Assembly (NCBI RefSeq): GCF_027111295.1
Contig: NZ_CP114287.1
Location: 1,922,001 to 1,986,000 of the forward strand
DNA: 64,000 bases
DNA from: Flavobacterium gelatinilyticum
GTDB lineage: Bacteria > Bacteroidota > Bacteroidia > Flavobacteriales > Flavobacteriaceae
Reading direction: 5' to 3'
Positions 24,956-33,649 of this stretch are shown in pieces. The notes below the pieces were generated by a model. It ran no database searches. It was given only the letters and a program-made list of their open reading frames with translations, and had not been told where the DNA came from. How positions within the stretch are numbered: the stretch's first letter is position 1; the number at the start of each line of letters is the position of its first letter. Made by a program: the position numbers and the translations under genes.

Positions 24956-27115
24956 ATGAGGAAATTTTTTCTATTCTTATTATTTATCTCTTTCAGCATT
25001 TTTGCGCAAGAAAACGTTGATATTGACCATTTAAACTGGCTCCCCGACTCGCATTCCTTTTGGGTAAACAGTCAGAATAACATTGAGGTATATGATGTTG
25101 ACAACCTCAGCAAAAAAAAGATAATCCTGACAGATGATCAATTAAAAAAATCGGGCTTTACAGGTGAAATCGAAAAATTGGTCTGGAATAACAACAAAAC
25201 AAAAGTATTGATATATACCAATTCGAAAAAAGTATGGAGAGCAAATACAAAAGGAGATTATTGGTTTTTTGATTTAGTTACCGGTAAAGGAAGACAATTG
25301 GGTAAAAGTCTGGAAAAATCTTCATTGATGTTTGCCAAATTTTCAAGCGATAATGAAAATGCAGCTTACGTTTCGCAGCACAATATTTATCTTGAAAATC
25401 TGAATTCGGGAAAGATTACGCCTTTAACAACAGACGGAACAGACAAAATCATTAACGGAACCTTTGACTGGGTTTATGAAGAAGAACTTGCCGCCCGCGA
25501 TGGTTTCAGATGGAGTCCTGACGGAAAAAGTATTTCATTCTGGCGGGTAGATGCCACAAAAACAAAATTTCATTTAATGATCAATAATACCGATGCGTTG
25601 TATCCGTTTACTGTTCCGGTAGAATATCCTAAAGCAGGCGAAAAACCTTCGTCGGTAAAAATTGGTGTAATTGATATCTCATCTTTACAGACTAATTGGC
25701 TGCAAATTCCGGGAGAACCTGATAATAATTATTTAGTCCGAATGGAATGGACAAACAATCAGAACATGATGGTTGTTCAGTTAAACCGAAACCAAAATCA
25801 GGCTTCTATCTATAATTGTAATGCAAAATCCGGACAGGCGGATTTAATCTATCAGGAAAAATCAGAATCATGGATTGATGTATTTGATATTTCTGCAGGA
25901 GAGTACGATGTTTTTCCATGTCAATTTGTAGATAACGGTAAAGCTTTTTTATGGAGTTCAGATGCTGATGGATGGATGCATATTTACAAAATAAGCAGTG
26001 ACGGAAAATCAAAAGAATTAATTACAACAGAAAACTTTGACGCTTATTATAAAGCTTACAATAAGGAAACAAAATCGATCTATTTTATTGCAAGTCCAAC
26101 AGATGCCACACAGCGTTATTTGTATGAAACCAATTTAAATACTAAGAAAACAAAGCGTGTTACTTCTAAAGAATTTGAGGGCACAAACGAATACAGATTT
26201 TCTACAGATGCAAAATATGCCAAGCATACCAACTCAAATATCAATCGAAATTATAACACTCGTCTGGTTGCTTTATCGAACCATAAAAAAATACTGCCTA
26301 CTGAAGCAGATAATTTTACAGCACCAAACCGCAATTATTCTTTAGAAAAATTTAAAGTAAAAACAGGAGACGGAATAGATATTGACGGAATTATGGCTAA
26401 ACCTCTAAATTTTGATCCGGCCAAAAAATATCCTGTCTTTTTTTATGTTTATGGCGAGCCAATGGCCTCTGTAGCAAATGATGAACCTTATTTTAATTAT
26501 TTTATTGCTGCTTTAATCCCGGAAGGATATATTGGAATTGCAATGGATAACAGAGGAACTCCTGTAATGAAAGGTACAAAATGGAGAAAATCGATTTATA
26601 AAAACATCGGAATTATCAATACCCACGATCAGGCTATGGCAGCGAAGGAGGTTTTGAAGTGGAATTTTATTGACACAGACCGAGTGGCTGTTCATGGATG
26701 GAGTGGCGGCGGTGCCGTGACTTTAAATTTAATGTTTCAGTTTCCTGAGATTTACAAAACCGGAATTGCTATTGCGGCTGTTGCAGACCAGCATTTTTAC
26801 GATAACATTTACACAGAAAGATACATGGGATTACCAAATGAAAATGAAGCCGCTTACATTCAAGCTTCGCCGGTAACTCATGCTAAAAAACTCAAAGGAA
26901 ATTTATTATACATTCACGGAACGGGCGATGATAATGTACATTATAAAAATGCCGAAGTTTTAATTAATGAATTAGTTAAGTATGATAAAATGTTTGATCT
27001 GATGATTTACCCAAATCGTTCTCATAACATTTCTGAAGGAGAAGGAACAGACAAACATCTGGCTGATACTTTCCTAAGATACATCAGAAAGAATTCTCCT
27101 CCCGGAGCTAAATAA
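24956..27115 (+). CDS. S9 family peptidase, dipeptidyl peptidase IV type
   Basis: 719 residues. A signal peptide (MRKFFLFLLFISFSIFAQ) directs export. The first about 470 residues are a beta-propeller with repeats such as GFRWSPDGKSISFWRVD (DPPIV_N, including the EE motif in YEEELAARDGF that binds the peptide N-terminus). The alpha/beta hydrolase domain has nucleophile GWSGGG (Ser about 582), Asp in GTGDDNVH (about 657) and His in RSHNIS (about 689). It releases Xaa-Pro or Xaa-Ala dipeptides from peptide N-termini, feeding periplasmic peptide use. A terminator follows. Confidence 0.95.
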   Translation: MRKFFLFLLFISFSIFAQENVDIDHLNWLPDSHSFWVNSQNNIEVYDVDNLSKKKIILTDDQLKKSGFTGEIEKLVWNNNKTKVLIYTNSKKVWRANTKGDYWFFDLVTGKGRQLGKSLEKSSLMFAKFSSDNENAAYVSQHNIYLENLNSGKITPLTTDGTDKIINGTFDWVYEEELAARDGFRWSPDGKSISFWRVDATKTKFHLMINNTDALYPFTVPVEYPKAGEKPSSVKIGVIDISSLQTNWLQIPGEPDNNYLVRMEWTNNQNMMVVQLNRNQNQASIYNCNAKSGQADLIYQEKSESWIDVFDISAGEYDVFPCQFVDNGKAFLWSSDADGWMHIYKISSDGKSKELITTENFDAYYKAYNKETKSIYFIASPTDATQRYLYETNLNTKKTKRVTSKEFEGTNEYRFSTDAKYAKHTNSNINRNYNTRLVALSNHKKILPTEADNFTAPNRNYSLEKFKVKTGDGIDIDGIMAKPLNFDPAKKYPVFFYVYGEPMASVANDEPYFNYFIAALIPEGYIGIAMDNRGTPVMKGTKWRKSIYKNIGIINTHDQAMAAKEVLKWNFIDTDRVAVHGWSGGGAVTLNLMFQFPEIYKTGIAIAAVADQHFYDNIYTERYMGLPNENEAAYIQASPVTHAKKLKGNLLYIHGTGDDNVHYKNAEVLINELVKYDKMFDLMIYPNRSHNISEGEGTDKHLADTFLRYIRKNSPPGAK

Positions 27116-27144
27116 TTTTATAGATTCCAAAAAAAATCCAAACT

Positions 27145-27186
27145 CAGTCTTATTATTTTTTTGAAATAGTAAGACTGTTTTTTTTT
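27145..27186 (+). terminator. Terminator of the S9 peptidase gene
   Basis: CAGTCTTA (27145-27152) pairs with TAAGACTG (27170-27177), followed by a run of nine T. Confidence 0.85.
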
Positions 27187-27308
27187 AGAATCCTTCTTTT
27201 GTGGAGCGGGAAACAAAATCTTTACGGTTAAATCACAATCACAAAATGTAACATTTCTCAAAATGAGTTTACTAATACAAGTAGTATTTAATTTTAAAGA
27301 ATCATTTT

Positions 27309-28469
27309 ATGGAAAAAATCACAAGACGTTCTTTTGTAAATAAATTTGGGATTGGTGTTGGCGCTTCGGTTGTCATGACCACGCTTCCTTCTTTTTTAAC
27401 CGAAACAGAAATGGTTCGAAAACCCTATACAGGAAAAAAATTAAATATCGCCCTCTGCGGTTTAGGAAATTACGCTTCATTGCTTGCCGAAGGTCTTCAG
27501 GTATCTGAATATTGCCAGCTTGCCGGAATCGTCACTGGAACGCCTGCTAAAGCCGAGAAATGGAAAAAGAAATACAATATTCCCGAAAAGAATATTTACA
27601 ACTACGAAAACTTCGATTCGATTGCAAAAAACAAAGATATTGACATGGTTTATGTGGTAACGCCTAACGCACTTCACAAAGAGTTTACTGTTCGTGCTGC
27701 AAAGGCAGGAAAACACGTTATTGTCGAAAAACCAATGGCGATTACTGTTGAAGACTGCGAAGAAATGATAAAAGTCTGCAATGATAATAACGTACAACTG
27801 GCAATGGGCTATCGCCTGCATTACGAACCGAATCATCTGGAAGTAAAACGACTGGGACAGGAAAAAGTTCTCGGACAGGTTCGTTATATCGAAACCGGCC
27901 TTGGTTACAGCACTTACGATATTCGTGATACTAATAAACCTGTAGATTTAAACGCCCGAAACGAATGGAGACTTACTAAAAAATGGGCCGGCGGCGGTGC
28001 TTTGATTAATTTAGGGGTTTATTGTATTCAGATTTCCCGCTATGTCTTGGGTGAAGAACCAATTGCCGTTACGGCTCAATTTGGAACCATAAACAACAAA
28101 AATAGATTTGCTCAGGTTGAAGAAAATATCACCTGGCAAATGGAATTTCCAAGCGGTGCTGTTGCGAATTGCAGCAGTTCGTATGGTTTTGGGATCGATA
28201 GATTTCATGCTGCCGCAGATGAAGGTTTCTTCGAAATGAGTCCTGCTGTGAGTTACGGTCCTTTTGTAGGTAAAAGATCGGATGGAAAACCATTTAATTT
28301 TCCGGTAATAAATCAACAACAAACTCAAATGGATGAGATTTGTAAAGTGATTTTAGCAGACAAAAAACTCCCAAATCATATTACAGGCGAAGAAGGAATT
28401 AAAGATGTCAGAATCATCAATGCTATTTATAAAGCTGCCGAAACAGGAAAAAAAGTTAGTTTGAAATAG
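27309..28469 (+). CDS. Tat-exported Gfo/Idh/MocA oxidoreductase (glucose-fructose oxidoreductase-like)
   Basis: 386 residues. The N-terminus ITRRSFVNKFGIGVGASVVM carries a twin-arginine motif (TRRSF) and a hydrophobic stretch, so it is exported folded with its cofactor, as for glucose-fructose oxidoreductase. The Rossmann fold begins KLNIALCGLGNYASLLAEGL; VVTPNALHKEF and the catalytic-lysine motif VEKPMAI confirm the family. The C-terminal domain contains MGYRLHYEPNHLE and WAGGGALINLGVYCIQ. NADP is probably bound tightly and the substrate is probably a sugar. It is preceded by a terminator and followed by a large CGCAGATTT repeat, so it is likely monocistronic. Confidence 0.9.
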   Translation: MEKITRRSFVNKFGIGVGASVVMTTLPSFLTETEMVRKPYTGKKLNIALCGLGNYASLLAEGLQVSEYCQLAGIVTGTPAKAEKWKKKYNIPEKNIYNYENFDSIAKNKDIDMVYVVTPNALHKEFTVRAAKAGKHVIVEKPMAITVEDCEEMIKVCNDNNVQLAMGYRLHYEPNHLEVKRLGQEKVLGQVRYIETGLGYSTYDIRDTNKPVDLNARNEWRLTKKWAGGGALINLGVYCIQISRYVLGEEPIAVTAQFGTINNKNRFAQVEENITWQMEFPSGAVANCSSSYGFGIDRFHAAADEGFFEMSPAVSYGPFVGKRSDGKPFNFPVINQQQTQMDEICKVILADKKLPNHITGEEGIKDVRIINAIYKAAETGKKVSLK

Positions 28470-28514
28470 TTCTTTGCCACTAATTGCACTAATTTTCTCG
28501 AATTTTCTTTTTCA

Positions 28515-28659
28515 CGCAGATTTAGCAGATAATATGGATTTTGATTGCTATCAAAAGATTTATAGGCAGATTTTTTAAAAATTGAATCTGTAAAATCTGC
28601 TCAAATCAGCAAAATCTGCGTGAAATAAAAAATAATCTGCATTATCTGCTAAATCTGCG
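28515..28659. repeat. CGCAGATTTAGCAGATAAT inverted repeat between convergent genes
   Basis: CGCAGATTTAGCAGATAAT (28515-28533) and its perfect 19-bp complement (28641-28659) enclose about 107 bp. Additional copies of AAATCTGC and AATCTGCGTGAAA lie inside, giving several alternative stems. It sits between the oxidoreductase (plus) and the FAD/Fe-S oxidase (minus). A CCCGATAGCTATCGGG palindrome follows at 28701-28716. Confidence 0.75.
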
Positions 28660-28700
28660 AGAGACAAAAAATCTTTGTGAACATTGCGTAATTCTTTGCT

Positions 28701-28716
28701 CCCGATAGCTATCGGG
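28701..28716. repeat. CCCGATAGCTATCGGG palindrome
   Basis: A perfect 16-bp palindrome 13 nt from the stop of the minus-strand gene. The core GATAGCTATC also occurs in the loop of the folded element at 19718-19727. Confidence 0.7.
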
Positions 28717-28728
28717 ATTGCGGTTAAA

Positions 28729-31635
28729 TTACTTTAAACAGCTACGCAGAATACTAACCGGATGCTGTGCTTCACGACTCGTTCCATCATAAATTTGATG
28801 GCGGCAGCTTGTTCCTGCAGCAGCGATTTTTACGCTTTCAGCAGTAGCACGCACTTTTGGAAATAAAGTGTCCTCGCCCATTTGCATACTCACTTGGTAA
28901 TGTTCTTTTTCATAACCAAAAGAACCTGCCATGCCGCAACAGCCTGAATTGTAAATCGTAACCGTATTATTTTTAGGAAGATTCAGCATAGCGAAAGTTG
29001 CTTCAACAGAACTCAACGATTTTTGGTGGCAATGTCCGTGAATTTTAATTTCTTTGGTTTCTTCTGAAAAAGAATCAGCTGTGATTTTTCCGTCTATGAT
29101 TTCCTTTTTGAAGAATTCTTCAATTGTAAAAGCATTTCTGGATAGTTTTTCAGCAGCTTCTTTATCATCGGCTAAACGAAGATATTCATCTCTAAAAGTC
29201 AAAATCGCCGAAGGTTCAATTCCGATTAAAGGCGCATTTCCTAAAACCAAATCTTTAAACACATTTACATTATGATTGGCGATTTTTTTGGCTTCTTCTA
29301 GAAATCCTTTTGAAAGATAGGTTCGTCCGCTTTCTTCATGATCAATAACCAAAACCTGATACCCTAATTTCGTCAATAATTCGAAAGCATCGATTCCGAT
29401 ATTGACATCATAATAATTCGTGAATTCGTCTACAAACAAATACAATCTTCCGTTTGGAAAATCAGTCGTTATAGGTTTATTATTCGCATACCATTTTCTA
29501 AACGTCTTTTTCGCCAATAACGGAACTTGTCTTTCCGCAGCAATTCCCATAGTTTTTTTCACCAAAGACTGATTCGAAATAAAATTCGTAATCGTTGGGA
29601 ATTTGCTTCCCATTTTATTCAATTTCGCGTTGTTGGCAAAAATCTTATTTCGGGTTGTAAATCCGTTTGCTTTTTGATATTGGTATAAAAACTCCGCTTT
29701 TAAAGTCGCTACGTCTACATTACTCGGACATTCGCTTGCGCAGGCTTTACAGCTTACGCACAACTCAAAAACTTCGTATAATTCTTTTTGGTCGAATTTA
29801 TTTTCTTTTTCAGAATATGTTAAATATTCTCGCAACGCATTCGCTCTTGCACGCGTCGTTTCTTTTTCATTTCTAGTCGCACGATAACTCGGACACATCG
29901 CTCCTCCGCCAGACGGCAATTTTCTACAATCTCCAGAACCGTTGCATTTTTCTGCAGCACGTAAAATCCCTAAACTGTCTGAGAAATCCTGAAAAGTTTT
30001 AATATCCGGTTCTACCCTTCCCGAAACTACACGATGATTTTCATCCATTTTCAAGGCGTTTACAATCTTCCCGATATTCAAAACTGAATTCGGATCGAAT
30101 GCCAATTTGATTCTTTTCAGCAATTCGTAATTTTTGTCGCCAATCATAAACGGAATAAATTCTCCGCGTACAATTCCGTCTCCGTGTTCACCGCTTAGCG
30201 AACCTCTATATTTTTTCACCAAATGCGCTACTTCTGTCGCAATGGTTCTGAATAATTTTAAATCAGATGTTTTTTTCAAATTCAAAACCGGACGAAGGTG
30301 CAATTCTCCCGCGCCGGCATGCGCGTAATAAATCGCTTCCTGTCCGTAACGTAACATCATTGCCGAAAATTCTGCAATATAATTTGGTAAATCACTCAAT
30401 TCAACCGCTGTATCTTCAATAGAATCGGCTGCTTTATCGTCGCCTACAATACTTCCTAAAAGTCCAAGACCAGCTTTTCTCAGTTCGTTGGCTTTGTCAA
30501 TATCGTTTCCGTAAATTTTTACTCGGGCATAACCAAAATTATTTTTTTCTAAATCAGCAATCAAAGCGTCGGCTTGTCTTTCGGCATCTTCTAAAGTATG
30601 CGAAGCCACTTCGAACAACATAATCGCTTTTGGTTCTCCAACCAAAAAGAAACGGTTTTTAATGTGTTCGCGATTCGTTTTCGTACAATCCAAAATCGTG
30701 TCGTCGATCATTTCGCAAGTGTACAAATGATGTTTCATTGCCACCACAACCGATTCTAAAGATTCCTGAATCGTATGATAATGTCCGACAACCATAATGC
30801 TGTGAGGCGGAGGTAAATCGTCAACTTTCAGCGTCACTTCGGTTGTAAAAGCCAAAGTTCCTTCGCTTCCGCAAAGCAGTTTTCCAAGATTTATAGTTGG
30901 TTCATTTCCGCCAAATAATTCTGATTTCAGCAGAATATCAACCGCATAACCTGTATTTCTTCTGTGAATTTCTGGTTTCGGAAACTCTTTTACAATTTCT
31001 TCCTGAGCTTCTTTTATCGAAAGCTCGTCGTAAATCGTTTTGTATATTTTATTTTCTAAAGAATCGCCTTTTGTTTTTTCTATAAATTCAGCCGAAGTCA
31101 GGTCTTTAAAAACCACCTCAGAACCGTCGCTCAAAAGTGCTTTTACGGCAGCAATTTTATCACGCGTAACACCGTATCGAATCGAAGTTGTTCCCGAAGA
31201 GTTATTTCCTACCATGCCGCCAATCATGGCACGGTTTGATGTTGATGTAATTGGAGCGAAAAATACGCCGTGAGGTTTTAAAAATAAATTAAGCTCATCG
31301 CGAATTACGCCTGGCTGAACCGTTACGGTTTTCTTTTCGGCATTGTATGAAATGATTTTTGTAAAATGCTTCGACACATCAATCACCAATCCGTCTCCTA
31401 CCGCTTGTCCTGCCAGCGAAGTTCCTGCAGTTCTTGGCGTAATCGACAGCTTATGTTCTGCCGCAAACTTAATTAGTTTGGCAATATCTTCAGTCGTTTT
31501 AGGAATTGCCACCGCATTGGGCTTAATTCGGTACACCGAAGCATCTGTAGAATAAAGCGTTTTATGAAGCTCATCGAATAAAAGTGTGCCTTCGAGACTA
31601 GCGGCTAATTGCTCTAAATGAGATTGGGTCAACAT
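28729..31635 (-). CDS. FAD-linked oxidase fused to Fe-S reductase (D-lactate/2-hydroxyacid dehydrogenase, YdiJ-like)
   Basis: 968 residues with a GlcD-GlpC fusion architecture. The FAD_binding_4 domain comes first (about 35-240: ITPRTAGTSLAGQAVGDGLV, IGGMVGNNSSGTTSIRYG). An FAD-oxidase C-terminal domain follows (to about 540, YAHAGAGELHLRPVLNLK and SGEHGDGIVRGEF). Then come two 4Fe-4S clusters, CNGSGDC...AMCPS and CVSCKACASECPSN (about 585-670), and a CCG-type domain with GHCHQKSL and NSGCCGMAGSFGYE. It probably oxidises D-lactate or another 2-hydroxyacid and passes electrons to the quinone pool. No partner subunit is needed or present. Confidence 0.9.
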   Translation of the reverse strand: MLTQSHLEQLAASLEGTLLFDELHKTLYSTDASVYRIKPNAVAIPKTTEDIAKLIKFAAEHKLSITPRTAGTSLAGQAVGDGLVIDVSKHFTKIISYNAEKKTVTVQPGVIRDELNLFLKPHGVFFAPITSTSNRAMIGGMVGNNSSGTTSIRYGVTRDKIAAVKALLSDGSEVVFKDLTSAEFIEKTKGDSLENKIYKTIYDELSIKEAQEEIVKEFPKPEIHRRNTGYAVDILLKSELFGGNEPTINLGKLLCGSEGTLAFTTEVTLKVDDLPPPHSIMVVGHYHTIQESLESVVVAMKHHLYTCEMIDDTILDCTKTNREHIKNRFFLVGEPKAIMLFEVASHTLEDAERQADALIADLEKNNFGYARVKIYGNDIDKANELRKAGLGLLGSIVGDDKAADSIEDTAVELSDLPNYIAEFSAMMLRYGQEAIYYAHAGAGELHLRPVLNLKKTSDLKLFRTIATEVAHLVKKYRGSLSGEHGDGIVRGEFIPFMIGDKNYELLKRIKLAFDPNSVLNIGKIVNALKMDENHRVVSGRVEPDIKTFQDFSDSLGILRAAEKCNGSGDCRKLPSGGGAMCPSYRATRNEKETTRARANALREYLTYSEKENKFDQKELYEVFELCVSCKACASECPSNVDVATLKAEFLYQYQKANGFTTRNKIFANNAKLNKMGSKFPTITNFISNQSLVKKTMGIAAERQVPLLAKKTFRKWYANNKPITTDFPNGRLYLFVDEFTNYYDVNIGIDAFELLTKLGYQVLVIDHEESGRTYLSKGFLEEAKKIANHNVNVFKDLVLGNAPLIGIEPSAILTFRDEYLRLADDKEAAEKLSRNAFTIEEFFKKEIIDGKITADSFSEETKEIKIHGHCHQKSLSSVEATFAMLNLPKNNTVTIYNSGCCGMAGSFGYEKEHYQVSMQMGEDTLFPKVRATAESVKIAAAGTSCRHQIYDGTSREAQHPVSILRSCLK

Positions 31636-32032
31636 GTAAATGTGCTTTTTATAAAAATATTTCCTGAAAAAACTCAGACCACAAAGATAAAAATATCACA
31701 GGGCAAAATGATTCTATTTTGGGAATTTATCTAACAACTCCACCATATTTTATAAAATTCTGAGAGAATCCTGTAAAGCATAAAACTTATTAAAAAGTAA
31801 TTTTAAGGTTTTGCCAAGTTAGGTGATATTTTCAAACACATAGAAACATAGATTTATCTCTTTAAATTCTGAGAATAGTTGAAAAAATCTAGATTTTAAC
31901 ACATAGTACTTTACGTTCAGCTATGTGAATTTAAGTAAATGAAATGCCTTTAAACGCAAACAAATGCTATGTTTCTATGTGTTAGAAAACTTTACACAAC
32001 GAGTTATAATTTTATTTTACGCCTTAATTATT
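31636..32032. other. Divergent intergenic region upstream of mscS
   Basis: 397 bp dominated by a 149-bp inverted-repeat element (31835-31983) ending 49 bp before the mscS start. The remaining 200 bp near the oxidase start is plain AT-rich sequence. No ORF is supported. Confidence 0.5.
31835..31983. repeat. AACACATAGAAACATAG inverted-repeat element
   Basis: AACACATAGAAACATAG (31835-31851) and CTATGTTTCTATGTGTT (31967-31983) are perfect 17-bp inverted arms enclosing about 115 bp. Inside, AACACATAG (31898-31906) and CTATGTG (31921-31927) form a second nested pair. It looks like a non-coding miniature element or large cruciform. It lies just before mscS. Confidence 0.7.
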
Positions 32033-32845
32033 ATGGAAAATTTCTTTCAGGACGTCATCAACCATCTCGAAGGTTACTACAATAGCATAGTCGATCTTAC
32101 GCCTAAATTTATTCTGGCTGTTTTGGTAGTTCTCGTTTCATGGTTTATCGCAAGCCGTATTGGTATTTTTGCCGGAAACCGACTCAAAGCCAGAATGCAC
32201 GATCGTCTTCTGGCAACTTTTATTGCCCGTTTAATTAAATCCGTTTTGATTATTATCGGAATCTTGTTTATGTTCCGAATTATTGGTCTCGAAGGCGTTG
32301 CGCAAAGTATGTTGGCGGGTGCGGGAATCTCGGCTTTTGTAATTGGTTTTGCGCTTAAAGATATTGGCGAAAATTTTCTTGCCGGAATTCTGCTGGCTTT
32401 TAAAAGACCGTTTTCTATTGGAGATATTATCGAAAGTAACGGCGTAAAAGGCGAAGTCATTAACCTCAACCTTCGCGATACCGAAGTAAAAAGCGACTCT
32501 AAAATCATTTATATTCCCAACGCGCTTCTTATAAAAAACACGCTTATCAATTACAACAGCGAAGGTTTTCTGCTCCAGACTTTCACCGTAGGCCTTGAAT
32601 ATGGTTCTGATTATACCCGTGCTATCGAACTCGTAAAAGAAATTCTTGGAAACAGCGAAGAGGTAACCGAAAAAGACCACGGAAATGCCGCCGTAATTAC
32701 CGATGTTATTGCCGGAGGAATTATTCAGCTTAATATCCGGTATTGGGTTAAAACGGCATCAACAACCGAAAATTCAGAATGCCGTTCTAAAATTATCGCT
32801 GCTGTTTTGAAGAAGTTGAAAGAAAATGAATTTGTACTTAAATAA
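32033..32845 (+). CDS. mscS: Small-conductance mechanosensitive channel (MscS family)
   Basis: 270 residues from ATG 32033; the in-frame extension to 31964 runs through the intergenic repeat and is rejected. The first two helices are about 22-42 (FILAVLVVLVSWFIASRI) and 62-82. The pore helix AQSMLAGAGISAFVIGFALKDIGENFLAGILLAF has the glycine/alanine packing of TM3. The beta domain PFSIGDIIESNGVKGEVINLNLRDT and IYIPNALLIKNTLINYN follow, with the usual alpha/beta C-terminus. It gates under hypo-osmotic membrane tension. It is convergent with a small hypothetical gene across a dense repeat region. Confidence 0.94.
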   Translation: MENFFQDVINHLEGYYNSIVDLTPKFILAVLVVLVSWFIASRIGIFAGNRLKARMHDRLLATFIARLIKSVLIIIGILFMFRIIGLEGVAQSMLAGAGISAFVIGFALKDIGENFLAGILLAFKRPFSIGDIIESNGVKGEVINLNLRDTEVKSDSKIIYIPNALLIKNTLINYNSEGFLLQTFTVGLEYGSDYTRAIELVKEILGNSEEVTEKDHGNAAVITDVIAGGIIQLNIRYWVKTASTTENSECRSKIIAAVLKKLKENEFVLK

Positions 32846-32890
32846 AGGATCTGAGGTACTGAGATGCTAAGGTTCTGAGGTTTTATTTCA

Positions 32891-32980
32891 GGAGCTATTT
32901 CCAGCTGTCCGCTATATCTTTTGTGGTTTCGTTAAAGAAACGAGACCACAAAAGGATGCCGCTTCCATCTGGGCTAGGGC
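32891..32980 (-). ncRNA. Flavo-1-like structured RNA element, copy 2
   Basis: Read on the minus strand, this carries AGATGGAAGCGGCATCC, then a 16-bp hairpin arm, then AAAAGATATAGCGGACAGC, the same order of words as at 19673-19771. On the plus strand 32918-32933 pairs with 32939-32954 with one G-U pair, and CCAG (32901-32904) with CTGG (32969-32972). Compared with copy 1 the stem sequences differ but the pairing is kept, which argues for a selected RNA fold. The Flavo-1 assignment is from memory. Confidence 0.6.
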
Positions 32981-33038
32981 ACTTGGTTTCATAAGAACAT
33001 TATGAAACCTAAAATTCCCACAACGAATCTCCTCAATC

Positions 33039-33139
33039 TTGTCATTTCGAGGAACGAGAAATCTCACGCGGGATTACGCAAGAGAATGACTAATCTTTGT
33101 AGAATTTCTAGTGTGATTTCTCGTACCTCGAAATGACAA
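33039..33139. repeat. TTGTCATTTCGAGG miniature inverted-repeat element
   Basis: Arms TTGTCATTTCGAGG (33039-33052) and CCTCGAAATGACAA (33126-33139) are perfect. Complementarity extends inward to 29 bp per arm with two mismatches (AACGAGAAATCTCAC facing GTGTGATTTCTCGTA). About 43 nt form the centre. Size, symmetry and lack of coding match a MITE- or REP-like element. A degenerate half copy (TTGTCATACTGAGTAAGGA) lies near 47780. Confidence 0.72.
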
Positions 33140-33156
33140 AAAAACTAAATTACTTT

Positions 33157-33579
33157 TCAAGCAAAAAACGATTCCTGAACAACTCTATAACATTTAAAAA
33201 CGCAGCCAAAAGGAGTTCCTTCAATTATCTCCCATTCTAAAACGCCTTTATTTATAAGCTGAAACAATTCATATTCAATGTAATCAGCACTATAATTTAA
33301 CTTTTGATATTCGGGATGCGTTCTAATAAACTCAGAAAACTTCCATTGTGAAAACTTAATCACATTTACTGAAATATCGTATTCATAAATAACATCATCT
33401 TTTTTAGCAGTGCAGCCACTTCCGTGAAAATGATATTCAATTCCGTCAATTGAGCCAATTCTTTCAAAAAAAGTAATTGAAAATGAACATGGGTTTATGT
33501 CTTTCTGGTACTTATCTTTTAATAAAGCTTCGAAGCTTCTGATAAATGTAATGTAGTCGGTTAAGATTTTTTCGATCAT
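33157..33579 (-). CDS. Hypothetical protein, possibly DUF6896-like
   Basis: 140 residues from ATG 33579; the longer frame to 33591 begins with TTG. No signal peptide. It starts MIEKILTDYITFIRSFEALL and contains YHFHGSGCTAKKDDVIYEYD and the terminal EGTPFGCVFKCYRV. The FHGSGC segment resembles what I recall of DUF6896, a small family seen among immunity-type orphan genes; this is tentative. Conserved-looking cysteines and histidines suggest possible metal binding. It faces away from the next gene and lies beside several repeat elements. Confidence 0.6.
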   Translation of the reverse strand: MIEKILTDYITFIRSFEALLKDKYQKDINPCSFSITFFERIGSIDGIEYHFHGSGCTAKKDDVIYEYDISVNVIKFSQWKFSEFIRTHPEYQKLNYSADYIEYELFQLINKGVLEWEIIEGTPFGCVFKCYRVVQESFFA

Positions 33580-33649
33580 AATTAAGAACAAATATCCAAA
33601 ACTTTTTATATTTAGCCTGAGATTCTTTTAAAACAATTCCAAAAACACA

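Larger units (their letters stand above)
32846..33156. other. Convergent intergenic region packed with structured elements
   Basis: 311 bp without a gene. In order: a CTGAGG/CTGAGATGCTAAGG simple repeat (about 32850-32882), a Flavo-1-like element (32891-32980), a 10-bp perfect hairpin GGTTTCATAA/TTATGAAACC (32985-33009) and a 101-bp inverted-repeat element (33039-33139). Confidence 0.55.

Noticed and set aside
27477..28328. Minus-strand ORFs opposite the Tat-exported oxidoreductase
   Set aside because: Antisense shadows of a well-conserved gene.
31964..32032. N-terminal extension of MscS
   Set aside because: It crosses the right arm of the inverted-repeat element; ATG 32033 matches the family start.
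32077..32680. Two long minus-strand ORFs opposite mscS
   Set aside because: They are antisense shadows of a conserved membrane protein, with no motif or ribosome-binding site.
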